From Apoda limacodes (Eukaryota > Arthropoda > Insecta > Lepidoptera > Limacodidae): DNA of 64,000 bases. Position 1 is the first letter of the stretch, and each line of letters begins with the position of its first letter. Of this stretch, positions 53,566 through 63,984 are shown piece by piece. The stretch covers positions 2,698,501 to 2,762,500 of the forward strand of contig OX291557.1 of NCBI GenBank assembly GCA_946406115.1, read 5' to 3'. The notes below the pieces were generated by a model. That model was given only the letters and a program-made list of their open reading frames with translations. It was not told the DNA's origin and searched no databases. A program made the translations under genes and the position numbers.

Positions 53566-53704
53566 GTTGTTTTGAACACGATAATTCTAACATGGACGAT
53601 GTTGAACACATTCGTCGCCAGTATGAGTCCGAGATGCTGCGGATCGCCGCCATGTGTGATGGGATAAAATCTCCTACGAAACAGAGCTGCGTGAAACATT
53701 TTCA
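53566..53704 (+). pseudogene. mars copy 2, exon 4 with 4-bp deletion
   Basis: Matches 35420-35562. The stretch 'cgccagtatgagtccgagat' and 'gctgcggatcgccgccatgt' is identical to copy 1. After 'gtgtgatg', four bases present in copy 1 are missing, so the downstream frame is shifted. The donor GTAAG at 53705 is kept. Confidence 0.88.
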
Positions 53705-54037
53705 GTAAGAATCATTCTTATTGTTACTAGATATTTCCTGTGTGTTGCCGTACAATAAATAGCTATCTAACGCTGTAACTTGAACCTTTTTGTTTGTGTC
53801 ATATTCAGGAATTCTGACATAGACAACGCTCGGCACCTTATTAAATGGCAAAAAAAGATAAGGATTCGCCGAACCCTTTTGCAATTTACGATTTGAATGG
53901 AAGTGCTTTTTTATTTTTAGTGTCATATCAAATCGTATTTCATCTATGGTGCCGCCTCTTAAACTGTTACATACCAAAGTGATTTTATTGCATTTAAAAC
54001 AAAATCTACAATATACATCTAAATTTGATATTTGTAG

Positions 54038-54196
54038 GATCTATTATTAGCTGCTGTTGGTCAGTCTCGTCTGCTGATGTCAAAGAAACTCCAGCAGTTT
54101 GCGGGGCTACTAGTGCGGTGCGAGAACCCGTCCACTGACTCCGCTCTAGTCACACCTGCCGAGTTACAAGGATTCTGGGATATTATTTACATACAG
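54038..54196 (+). pseudogene. mars copy 2, exon 5
   Basis: 159 nt, GKAP core. Intact by itself; about 92% identical to copy 1, with roughly three amino-acid changes (Arg to Lys, Asp to Glu, Met to Ile) against eight or nine silent ones. Confidence 0.88.
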
Positions 54197-54820
54197 GTAA
54201 TCCGTTTTAAAATAAGATCAATAAAAATAAAAAGTAAAAATATCGAAACTTAAGCGATGTTACAGAGTCCGACACGGACAAAGTATTTCACAGAACTATA
54301 TAACTACAGAATGACATTATCAGAGCACAAAACAAATCCAAGTGCAGAAATGTGCACAAGAGAACCTTAGTTCACTGTTACGTCTGAAGATATATTTAAA
54401 TGCTTTTGAATGGACACGATATGGCATTAACACAAATGGCGACTAGGTTTAGTATTGCGATTTACCGAAGACTAGTCATGGGTAAATCGCTGTAAGATAT
54501 TGGAACGATCCTCGGAGACCTCAGTATCATTCCCCAATAGTTGGGCCTTAAAATAACCATATTTGATGCGCAGGTAATGTTGTCGATAATACCGGCGAAG
54601 TTGTTAACGAGTATTGCAGTTAGGTAAGTGCAACTATGTGGAAGAAGTTAAGGTTAATTTATCGCGCAACCCATTGTGTACGATATCGTTAGAGATTTTA
54701 AAGATGCATTTAGGCATCTAAGTAACTTTGTGTTTTTAACGGATCCCCTCTTACTTTTTAACCAAATTTTTAATATATGATAAAAAACTGAATAATAGAG
54801 CTTTATCCTATCCCACTTTA

Positions 54821-54960
54821 TCCTATCAATGTTATAAATGTGAAAGTTTGGGTGATTGGATGTTTGTTACTCAATCATGCTTCAACCACTAAACGGATCG
54901 GGATGAAACTTGGCACACATACATTAATTTGGGGCGGGCGGAGCCGCTGGCAAAATCTAG
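54821..54960 (+). mobile_element. Helitron-like short element in copy 2 intron 5
   Basis: Begins TC ('tcctatcaatgttataaatg') after an A and ends CTAG before a T, i.e. inserted between A and T as Helitrons do. The 3' end carries the hairpin 'gcggagccgc' 10-12 nt before CTAG. 140 bp, no coding capacity. Confidence 0.65.
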
Positions 54961-55196
54961 TAAGTAATATTTTAAACGTATTTTTCAGAAATCCACAAAC
55001 TTATCATTTTAAAGAATCCTAAGTATGGGTGTTTCTTTTATATCTAGTTCCGTCACGTTTGCTTCGAATGCGTAAACGACGGACACTTTTGCTGTTATAA
55101 GTAAATTGGACAAATAGGTAGGCAAGAAACAGTAGTTTCCTGGCTCTTTAATCAATACATTTAACTTACGCTTATACTTTAAAAAATGTATTGCAG

Positions 55197-55359
55197 ATTG
55201 AAGACATTGATATGAGATTTAAGAAACTAGAAGAGTACCGAGCTAACAACTGGATTGAGAAGCAGTCAGTTGAGAAGAAGAAGGTGAGCAAGACTGTTAA
55301 AGCAAAGGAGCCGGTGCGGAATGTGACGGGGCCCAGTCGTATTAGAGATTTCATAGCAG
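55197..55359 (+). pseudogene. mars copy 2, exon 6
   Basis: 163 nt, encodes 'IEDIDMRFKKLEEYRANNW' and 'VRNVTGPSRIRDFIA'; open, with donor GTTTGT. Confidence 0.87.
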
Positions 55360-56185
55360 GTTTGTGATCCATTTTAGTTAACTTTTAAGATACCAAGCAA
55401 ATATATAAAAAAGATATATCCGAGTACAGTTGACTCGTCCCACTAATATTTCTAAATGCAATTATTTGAGAAAAAGCTATATAAATCTAAAATAAAATCT
55501 AAGATCCAAAATTAGAAAAAAAAGCTGATTTTTAGAATACGCGATTTAAAATTACAGGGAGCTTAGGGGACTCAATATTTGTAATTTTCGATGCCAATAA
55601 TTTTTATAATATATATTTTAGACAGAATATTTCATTGTTCAAATGTATTTTTGAAGAACCCACACGAGTTTTTTTTATACCACTAAGGTGGCAAAAAAGC
55701 TAACGGTCCGCCTGATGGTAAGTAGTCACCGAAGTTTATGGCGCTTGCAACATCAATGCTTACTCACTCGTTGCCGATTCTATCAAAATCTAATCACTCT
55801 TTTTTTTGAAGAATCCCATACAGTCCTTAGAGGGAAAAAAAGAAAGTTGATTTCCCAACTTAAGCATTCGGGCTGCTCATTCGAGCGAGTACTTTTTATG
55901 CCCTGCTTTTATTATTCGGGCGGCTTATTCGAGCGTGTAATCGCTGTATATCAACTTAAAAAAATTCTATCTTTCTGTTCAAAGTTGGTATGAAGGAGAG
56001 TTAACCTTATAAGTTTTTTCTTCAGATTCATTTCAAAACTGTGTGGCAGTTTGCATTAGATACCTTTATGTAGAGACGGATGGACATGACGTAACTATAA
56101 AGGTTTCTTTTTGCCATTTGGCAACGGAACCCTGAAAAGGATAAAGTTATAATTACAAACTTTATTATTTTCTTTTTTTTTTTAG
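55360..56185. other. mars copy 2 intron 6 with repeat fragments
   Basis: Contains a LINE 3' tail fragment in minus orientation at 55670-55760 ('ccactaaggtggcaaaaaag', 'cggtccgcctgatggtaag') and, at 56040-56140, an inverted copy of the 'gggttccgt' repeat seen at 39635. Confidence 0.6.
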
Positions 56186-56394
56186 CTGCAAGAAAGGCAA
56201 AGAACGAGCGAGATGTACAAGTGGTCCCTGTTGTCTCCGCTATAGACAAGAACCCCACAGAAACCAAAACGTTTAGCGGCGGGTTCTTCTCAGTGAGGTC
56301 TCCGGTGCGGTCCCCGGCGTCGGCTATGCTGCGGGGCAATACTTGTCTGCTGAAGACCGTGCTCTCCAGTGAAGCTAAGAAAATTACCAGGAAT
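56186..56394 (+). pseudogene. mars copy 2, exon 7
   Basis: 209 nt, encodes 'VVPVVSAIDKNPTETKTFSG' and 'GGFFSVRSPVRSPASAMLRG'. The donor is GTTAGT. The frame at 56028-56339 (minus) is a shadow. Confidence 0.86.
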
Positions 56395-56820
56395 GTTAGT
56401 TGATCTTAGTAGTTAGTGCTAGATTGGGTTGGTTTCGTGTTCTGGTCTTGTGGTCGGTAGTTCTATTATACAAACACTTGAGTACTTCGATGTACCGATA
56501 GTTAATGTGGCACCGCTGAAGAGACTCAGGCAACACCACTCAGGCATCGAAAGAATCGAAATCTTGTCCTACGAACGAACGCTACGCAGAAAGGCAAAAT
56601 ATAATCATCTCATCTGTATTCTGTAAAATTTGGCAAAATGACCCACGGGAATATGTATGTTTGTGACCCACGGGAATAAAGCCTTTTCGGGAACCAGAAT
56701 TGTATTGTAGAATATGTCGATATGCACTTTAAAGTATAAGGATGAATTTTCTTCAAAAGTTTGTGTAACAATACAAAATATAAAGGTGCCAAAACTAAGG
56801 CATATAATTTTTTTTTTCAG

Positions 56821-56898
56821 GATAACATTTCGTATGCTATGCTTCGGGCGTCCGTTTTTGGTAAAGGCATACAATTGGATGAAGTTGCATTGTTGCCG
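56821..56898 (+). pseudogene. mars copy 2, exon 8
   Basis: 78 nt, 'DNISYAMLRASVFGKGIQLD' then 'EVALLP'; open, with donor GTAACT. Confidence 0.86.
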
Positions 56899-56944
56899 GT
56901 AACTGTTACATTTTCTCATACGTTACATTCAAGTTCCATAAATA

Positions 56945-57320
56945 AATAAAACGGGTTGCACTCCGGGAGTGCCGGCAGAAGTGAAAACATACTCGCTATT
57001 TACTTCCCATCACTTCTTATCCATATTTATTTATTAAAAATAATAATTTTTGTTTATTTACTTTTTTGACGTTGTATATTTGGCAGCTCAATCTGTCATA
57101 GAATTAAAATCCCATATCCAACCTCCCTGTACTACTCATAATCGCCATGTACTGAAAATAAAAACTAACCTAATGTAAATAAAGGTCACGTGTCCTAACG
57201 CGAGTGAAATCTTACGAATTTTCGATCAGGACACGTGACCTGACGCGAGTTTAACAGTTTTTACCCATCACAAAAAAAGTGCACAGCGCCGCTAAAGAAG
57301 TTTTCACTTCAAAAAAACAT
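56945..57320. mobile_element. MITE-like palindromic element in copy 2 intron 8
   Basis: Contains the palindrome 'gcactccgggagtgc' (about 56959-56973), the inverted pair 'aggtcacgtgtcct' / 'aggacacgtgacct' (57183-57196 / 57228-57241), and 'gaagtgaaaac' near the left end matched by 'gttttcacttc' near the right end. No coding capacity. Confidence 0.5.
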
Positions 57321-58452
57321 CGTGCCGGTGATAAATAGTCATAAAGTAATCTGTAAAGAGGTATGTGGGAACTGCCAATCCGCAACTGAGTCCAGGTGAT
57401 GGACCACGGCCTAAGTCGTTCTTGCTCAAGGTTTTTGAGGATATGCCTTTACCCCAACAGTCCGATGACAAGTATGTAAGCTGATAATAACTGTGTGATA
57501 GTATAGGTTTATTTATGGTTGGTTATATGTCGTTTTCGCTACCCACTTAGGGCCCATCATTTTAAGATAAAGTATACGTCGATATTAGTAGGTAACTAAC
57601 TAGTCGAGTAGTCGACACTAGCCGATGGCAATGATGAAATTTGTTATCCCCCGGGTACCTAATAAAAAATAAGATTGAGGATTATTAATGCGTAGTTTTT
57701 GTATTTCCTTACTTTGTATATATTTTTCGTTATCATCATTTATATGCTAAAAATATGGTTTATAAAATATGTTACGAATTATGAGATTGATTACATATTT
57801 CGCTCACAACATGCAAATTTAATTTGGAACTCAATACGGGAGAAATCTGGAGAAATATACTTGTGACTGGATAATCGAATACGACTTTGTTTTTCGTATT
57901 TCATTTTAATAAATAATGTTTTTATAACCTCAAAAAACGACGCCGTTTTTTTTTTGGCAAAACGAAATAATTGCGTCCGTTTTAATGTGTAGTTGTGTCG
58001 TTATTACTAAAACTTTAGTTCTGCATTTAATATGTAAGATATTTAAAGATTTACTCTTTAAGTCATACACTTTAGAAACATGATTACCTTCACTTTCCTT
58101 AATAGAAAAAAATTCAAAGTTTTTGCTAAAATACAAAACATACCCTCATTACGATGTAAATACTTCACGGAAGGTCATCAGCTTTTAATAAAAACAAAAC
58201 TACATGTTTTCTATAACGTATACATTCTGCATTTGCAAAATGTATATTTTTTTAAATAATAAGAAGAAATTACCTAAATTCGCGGTAGTACCGCCCATCG
58301 TAGCTAGATCCGCCATGCTTCCCCCCCTCTCCGCTATAGGCGCATAGAATACCTAAAATAATAAAAGCCAGAAACTCGGTGCCCCCTTAAATGTTTTAAC
58401 TTCATCAAATGTTACAGATTGGAAACAAATAAATTTATTTTCTTTTTTGTAG
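57321..58452. other. mars copy 2 intron 8, remainder
   Basis: No gene. A fragment at 57360-57430 ('gaactgccaatccgcaactg', 'cacggcctaagtcg') resembles a dispersed lepidopteran repeat also hinted at near 1290-1335. Confidence 0.45.
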
Positions 58453-58980
58453 CAAACTCCTCCACGTGATATAAATCTATTATGGACTCCGGTACGCAGC
58501 ATACTGAAATCAGGCACCAGATCGGCTGAAAAGAAATTCATCAAATTTTGCGAGTCACCAATTGAACCAAATAAGTCAAAGATTACAAACACAATAGCTA
58601 CAGATGATATTGGTAAAGAAAGTATTATAAAAGTAAGGACTGACATAAAAACAGAGATAGAAGTTAAGAGAAACAACGAAAATAGACTTTTAATACAAGA
58701 TGCAACAAAATTTAGCCCAATCTCCACACGAAGTCAACGAAGGAAACTGTTAGAAATACAAACACCGAATTTACCACAGCAAATTCAAGAATTATCAAAG
58801 AAATCAAACAAGAAACGTAAGGAATTAAAAACTCCAGGAAGTGTGAAAAATGTTAATCAAGAGAAAAATAAACGTTCGCCTTATAAAAATAAGTTGTCAC
58901 AAGTCCTAGAGGTGGGATTGGAGGAAATATCGTTGGAAACTCCGCGGAGATCAATGAGGTCCAGAAAACTTTGGTTATGA
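58453..58980 (+). pseudogene. mars copy 2, last exon
   Basis: 175 residues and TGA at 58978-58980, open throughout. Begins 'QTPPRDINLLWTPVRSILKS' and contains 'SPISTRSQRRKLLEIQTPNL'. The last few codons differ from copy 1 by a small indel, ending 'SRKLWL'. Confidence 0.87.
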
Positions 58981-59273
58981 CATAGTTGATGTCACTCATA
59001 AGTTATATTAATTTAAAGAGATACTTGATAGTCGAAAATGTAACTACGCAGTTGGAAAAAACACTTGGAATAAAGTTAAAATGTCTAAATAACGATTGAG
59101 CGGATTATCAAAGTTAGACAAAAATTGGTAATATCGATGTTCATTGTCGAATATTGAAGTGTGTACATTGTTGTATTTCGTCAATAGCTAAATGTAAAAA
59201 CTTTTATAGGGATTATTATATCTTAGAATTGTGGTCTTGCGTTATTTTATCTTATATAGTTTTATAATAATGT

Positions 59274-59279
59274 AATAAA
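59274..59279 (+). terminator. Poly(A) signal AATAAA of mars copy 2
   Basis: AATAAA in 'gtaataaagtatt', 294 nt after the stop, corresponding to the ATTAAA context downstream of copy 1. Confidence 0.6.
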
Positions 59280-59576
59280 GTATTAAAATCTATCGTTGAA
59301 ATGTAATCGAAATGTTTGGATTGGTACTTTATTAAAATACAACTAGTGACTTATAAAGTCCTAGTACATCAATCTTATAAACACACAGAATCTTTATAGA
59401 ATTAAGAAATACAATATAAATATACAAACATAGAAATATGCTTCCTACGTTAATGACTTTCGAAGGTTAGAGTCTTAGAAGAAAATATATTATACATGCC
59501 ATATTTATGACTATATTATCAATATAAATAAATACTTTCATACCAAAGATGCAGTCAAAAGATTCTCATAGATTAA

Positions 59577-59824
59577 TCCTACTAATATTACAAATATGAA
59601 AGTATGCCTGTCTGGATGGATGTTTGTTGCTCAATCACGCTTCAACCACTGGACGGATCGGGATAAAACTTGGTATACTTACACATAGGTTAGGTCCTGG
59701 AATAGCATCTAGGCTACTTTTTATCCCGAAAAATACCTTGCTATAGTAAACTTCATTAGTATAATTAATAAGTTCCACGTCGATAACCGATTTAGGGGCG
59801 GGTGGCGCCGCTGGCCAAGTCTAG
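59577..59824 (+). mobile_element. Helitron-like non-autonomous element
   Basis: Begins TC after A ('tcctactaatattacaaata'), ends CTAG before T, with a GC hairpin ('ggcgggtggcgccgc') just before the end. Internal words 'gctcaatcacgcttcaacca' and 'aggctactttttatcccg' match the family. 248 bp. Confidence 0.7.
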
Positions 59825-60002
59825 TATGTAGTAATAAGGAAAAGACATTACATTATTCTGTAATCGTGCCCCGGCTGGGACAGGTGTAGTACGAATCCTT
59901 AAGATCAGACTATATTTACCCTTAATTATTTTTTCCCTAAAATATTGATACATATTTTTGTAGCAGCTATTACCTATATGCTTTCTTAATTCCAACACTG
60001 TA

Positions 60003-60180
60003 GACTAAGTAGACATAGACATAGACAGACATTTATTTAGCATCATTTTACCAATACTGTTACATACACGTTTACATAAAGGTACACACCAAAATAATGG
60101 AGATAAAAATAAGAAAACAAAAAACACTTAAAAAAGAAAATAAAAAACAAAACAAAAATATACGGATCTAAATAGATAGA
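60003..60180 (-). mobile_element. LINE 3' end with hexamer tail (minus)
   Basis: Starts 'agacatagacatagacagac' on plus, i.e. a (TGTCTA)n-like tail on minus, followed by 'atttatttagcatcatttta' and A-rich sequence. Short; no coding part. Confidence 0.5.
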
Positions 60181-60629
60181 TTTAAATATGGGTGCTGTGA
60201 TGCCAAACAGGACATCGACTCAGCGTATACTGCAACAAGGTGCTGCAGCGCTGATTTTCAGCGTCGCCCTTGATAAAAGGTGTGTGTGTGTGTACGTAGT
60301 ATCTATACAATGACCATTCGCGTATACAGAGGGGGGGATTTGGGTGTCGTTTTTCTACGGTATAAGTACCTACATATACTTACCTTAATGGATCCTCAAC
60401 AACATTGAATCAAAACACTAGGTTCATACAATAATACTGATTTATATTATTTTTACGCCATTTTTTTTTACCTTAGAAGCAAAATATTAATGATACCTTT
60501 GCATTTTAGGCTAATTTGCACAGCTTAATGCAGAAAAACCTCAGGGAACTGTCAGTTTTTTACATAGCAAGAAGATTGATTTTAACTTAAAAATGGGTAA
60601 AAAAAACAGAACCACTACTATTTCGGTAC
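60181..60629. other. Intergenic, nothing recognised
   Basis: Apart from the TG run, I see no feature. Confidence 0.35.
60280..60293. repeat. (TG)n microsatellite
   Basis: Seven TG dinucleotides. Confidence 0.8.
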
Positions 60630-62030
60630 AAAATACAAATACAAATAGTTTTTATTTGTTAAACATAGGTAAGATAACACAGGTTTTTATAACAGATTTT
60701 GTGTTCTCTATGTTTTGCCGTTGATTGCGGCGTACAAATATTTAAGCATGCACTGAAATACACCGTTCTAAAAAATTTAATATTCAAAGATACAATACTA
60801 ATTATATTATAGAATCACTCATAAAGTCGTTTATTGTGTAGTAACATTTTTCTGTAAGAATTGACACTAATCTTTTTTTAAACAACTGTAATGGTAGATC
60901 CTTAATTTTATCCGGTATTTTATTGTAAACAAGTGGAGCCATTCCATAATTACTTTTAATCATGAGTTCTGATTCGTCCTTTTGTCCATTTCACAAAAAG
61001 AGATGGATTGCACTTAACAAAAATACATATTTCCAAACTGTATAAAGATGGTAGTGTCAATATTTTCAGTTTTTTAAATGCAAGTTTGCAACTATCTTGA
61101 GTTTTTAAACCACACATTGCTCGAACACATTGCTTTGAAAACTGATTCCTTTTTGGTAGAATTACCCTAAAATATAACTCCATATCTGAGTAATGATCCT
61201 AAAGAGCCGTGATAAGACATTAAAACTGCATCGCGGTTAACTTTTTTTGACACATTATAAAGTGCATAGGCAAATTTACTAAGCTTCTTACATATTTCTT
61301 CAATTTGAGGTTTCCATGTTAAATGACTATCGATTAGGAACCCTAGAAATTTCGTTGTGTTTACACTTCCTAGTTCAATATCTTTGTAACTGACTTTAAT
61401 TTTTTTGTTGGTTTAAGCGCTGATAAAAATACATTACTTTTGTCTTAGTAAGATTAATAATCAGATTATTTTTTCCAAGCCACTTTACCGCCTTAGCCAG
61501 TGCTTCATTAATATTGTTTTGATAATTCATATCATTTTCGTTTTTTACAATGACAATGTCATCAGCAAACAAAACCATTGGAGAATTAACTGCAATGGGT
61601 AAATCGTTTATATATAGTAAAAATAATAATGGTCCTAATACACTTTCTTGTGGTACGCCGCGTTTAACAGTTCTCGCGCTGGATAAGTACTGTACCTCTA
61701 TTTTTGATTTTTTGCATATTCTTGTGATCTCAGTATATTGATGTCGGTCTTGTAAGTATGTCCTCTAATACCATAGGCTGTTAATTTATCAATTAATGTA
61801 TTATGATCTACGTGGTCATGTCTGCATATATTATATATTGCACATATTTGTGTTTTTTTATCTATATTAATCATGATTGAGTCTAGAAAATCAAAAATGG
61901 ACATGTTAATTGTTATGTTTTTTCTAAATCCTTTCTGTTCTGGACAGAGTATGTCAAACGTAGTTACATAATTGGAAATGGCTTCATAAATAATTTTTTC
62001 GGTAGTTTTGTCATACCGAACACCGAAAAA
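60630..62030 (-). mobile_element. LINE reverse transcriptase fragment (minus), 3' end included
   Basis: Minus-strand pieces in order: 61698-61904 ('ICRHDHVDHNTLIDKLTAYG', RT palm block before the catalytic site), a block near 61660 equivalent to the 'PQGS' motif, 61396-61578 with 'MVLFADDIVIVKNENDMN' (catalytic FADD), and 60956-61183 with 'FSKQCVRAMCGLKTQDSCK' and 'LKILTLPSLYSLEICIF'. The plus text 'aaatagtttttatttgttaa' near 60645 is the 3' terminus. Stops and frameshifts make it inactive; 5'-truncated. Confidence 0.82.
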
Positions 62031-62129
62031 GGGAGTGCAATATCAAATACCTGGCAATGGAGACGTGTTTTTGATTGTTTATTTTTTAAAATAAATCTGG
62101 TAGAATTCGACGACTTTCAGCAGTGTTAT

Positions 62130-62950
62130 GAAGACCTGTGAAAAATTATGTATCGAAGACATATACCTCTATATTGAAAACAATGAGCAAGTAACCGTAA
62201 GGAAAGTTGTGAAAATTTTCAATTAACACACCGACAAATTAAATTTTTTGGCACGATTATTGGCGTGATGGCATGGTTATGTTAGGCTAAATGGATCTGA
62301 TTTCCAACAGACTTTCAGAGCTCCGAAAGAAGGTTAGAGTCATTAATTTGGTTAATATTGGTTATTTAAGGAACACAATGTTGAACCAACGTCTTACGGG
62401 GTTGGCGCTACTGAGTATTCATAGGCATGTGAATGTGGATCCTGCAGCAGTTGTGCGTAGATTTACGGTCTCACACAACAGAAGGTTATACATAATGTTA
62501 TACATAAGGTATATTAAATTGTAATTATAAGAAAAAAAACAGTTTTTTGAATCTGTAATAAAGGCTTTTATTGCATGAATAACTAGGTTTTCATACAACA
62601 TCGTAGTAATCATAATGGTTAATAGGAACAATAAAATAATCATTTTGTTTGCAGTAAGGTAAAATTCTCTAGATTTTTTTTAAATTTTACAAATGAATGA
62701 TAACCATTACAACATCATGCGTAAATGAGAATTATTGTGCACACACTTAAGCACTAATTGATCTATCAGATTCGAAAAATTTCGCGCTCGCGTTGATGTT
62801 ACAGCCCGTTGTCCTAATAGTGTGCGCCGTGAAATATCACAACGCAACCCATTTCACCCCAATTTAAAACGTGTCTATTCTACATGGCAACTAGCCTCAG
62901 GATGGCACTGTTCATCCCCCCCCCGAATACTAATCCTGGCTACGCGCCTG
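62130..62950 (+). mobile_element. hAT transposase C-terminus with right terminal repeat
   Basis: Near 62291-62500 the codons read 'ISNRLSELRKKVRVINLVNI' and 'NQRLTGLALLSIHRHVNVDP' then 'AAVVRRF', which is the C-terminal dimerisation region of Tip100/ZMYM1-like hAT transposases. About 420 bp on, 'tcctggctacgcgcctg' (62934-62950) is a Tip100-type terminal repeat in inverted orientation. The N-terminal and catalytic parts and the left end are missing, possibly removed by the LINE to the left. Confidence 0.65.
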
Positions 62951-63711
62951 ACAATGACTATTACATACGGATAAACGGAAATGGCAAAATATACCTAATG
63001 TTTGACTAAGGAACCTTATCATAGAAAAACACAATCTGGGGCTCTACATTACGAATTATATGTGTAGGTCGACTGACTGACTAAACTGACGTGTCGGTAA
63101 AAAAATCTCGGTGAAAAGTGGAATTAAAAAAAATTAGGTAACATATAACTAAGGTAGGCTACGTATATAAAGTGGGAATGACAATTTTTTATTACCTCAT
63201 CGAGTAGGAAATCGTTTAATAGGGAATTTAAAACCATTGCGAAGTTTCGTTATGCGCCGTTCTTCAAATTTGCGGCTAAAATTAGGACAAATTCAGAAAT
63301 TATATATGCAGTACATTAGCTGAATTTACTGTAAAAAGTATGTATGCAGCACATACAACCTGAAAAGCTTATCAGTTCGATTCCGTGTAAAGGGGAATCG
63401 ATCGAGACGTCGATGAACCAAATCGGTTTATTAGTTCTCAAGATATCGGAGCCCAAAAAACATACGCACACTCAGACTTCACTCTAAAAATAGTCGCAAA
63501 TGATGCTCAAACTTACAGAAAACACTTTTTTCAGCAATTTTTGTTACGGACCCATCAAATTAAAAGATAATAAACCAAGAGTTAGGTTAACTTGGTCAAA
63601 CTTATTTTCGAATTGAAAAACATAGTAGGTATTACCTCGACAACGGTGTGATCTAGGGAGACTAAGCACGGCCCGACACGCTCTTGACTGTTTTTTTTTT
63701 ATATATTTTTT
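62951..63711. other. Intergenic, repeat-like, no gene
   Basis: A segment at about 63365-63480 ('agttcgattccgtgtaaagg', 'tattagttctcaagatatcg') looks like a dispersed non-coding repeat. The right end is T-rich (63691-63715). Confidence 0.35.
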
Positions 63712-63984
63712 TTATCCATTCTTTTTGTATTCCAGTAATAAAAGGTAATTGATAGAGTAACTAGATCCTGGCACGGAGTGCGGCCGTGCTTGCCAATCCT
63801 CGGACGTATCTGCTGAAACAGCATCCTTATCCTTTGGCTGCGGCGCCAGTGACCTATTTATACTTTGCCAAAGTTCATTAAGCCTAGGTTTAGATGTTTG
63901 ACGACCTCTTTTGTATCTATTGAATTCATTCCAAAACTCTAACCCTACTTCCGCCTTTTTTTTTCGTTTTGAAGTAGAATGCAA
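63712..63984 (-). CDS. Possible coding exon of unknown protein at right edge
   Basis: Minus-strand frame of 90 codons. Residues 10-75 have non-random, hydrophilic composition ('GLEFWNEFNRYKRGRQTSKP', 'RLNELWQSINRSLAPQPKDK', 'SADTSEDWQARPHSVPGSS') and GC-richer codons than the surroundings. The C-terminal 17 residues look like chance extension into AT-rich DNA. I do not recognise a family. It could be the 3' exon of a gene that continues off the right edge, or a transposon gene fragment. Confidence 0.35.
   Translation of the reverse strand: MHSTSKRKKKAEVGLEFWNEFNRYKRGRQTSKPRLNELWQSINRSLAPQPKDKDAVSADTSEDWQARPHSVPGSSYSINYLLLLEYKKNG

Larger units (their letters stand above)
48822..58980 (+). pseudogene. 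Tandem copy 2 of HURP/mars gene, with nonsense codon and 4-bp deletion
   Basis: All nine exons of copy 1 are present in order: 48822-48825, 50870-50952, 52022-52970, 53566-53704, 54038-54196, 55197-55359, 56186-56394, 56821-56898, 58453-58980. Splice sites are intact at each. Lesions: an in-frame TAG at 52385-52387 (codon 151, where copy 1 has ATG), and a 4-nt deletion in exon 4 after 'gccatgtgtgat' that shifts the frame. Outside these, every exon is open, including the 176-codon last exon. Central exons are over 90% identical to copy 1 with mostly silent changes; the second half of exon 3 is far more diverged. Most likely a recently inactivated duplicate. Alternatively a shorter product could be made, since exons 3 and 4 together are skippable in frame. 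An assembly or sequencing error at either site cannot be ruled out. Confidence 0.8.

Noticed and set aside
53702..53977. 91-aa minus frame in intron 4 of mars copy 2.
   Set aside because: Intronic, begins inside the exon 4 flank, with no family signature and no matching frame in the intron of copy 1.
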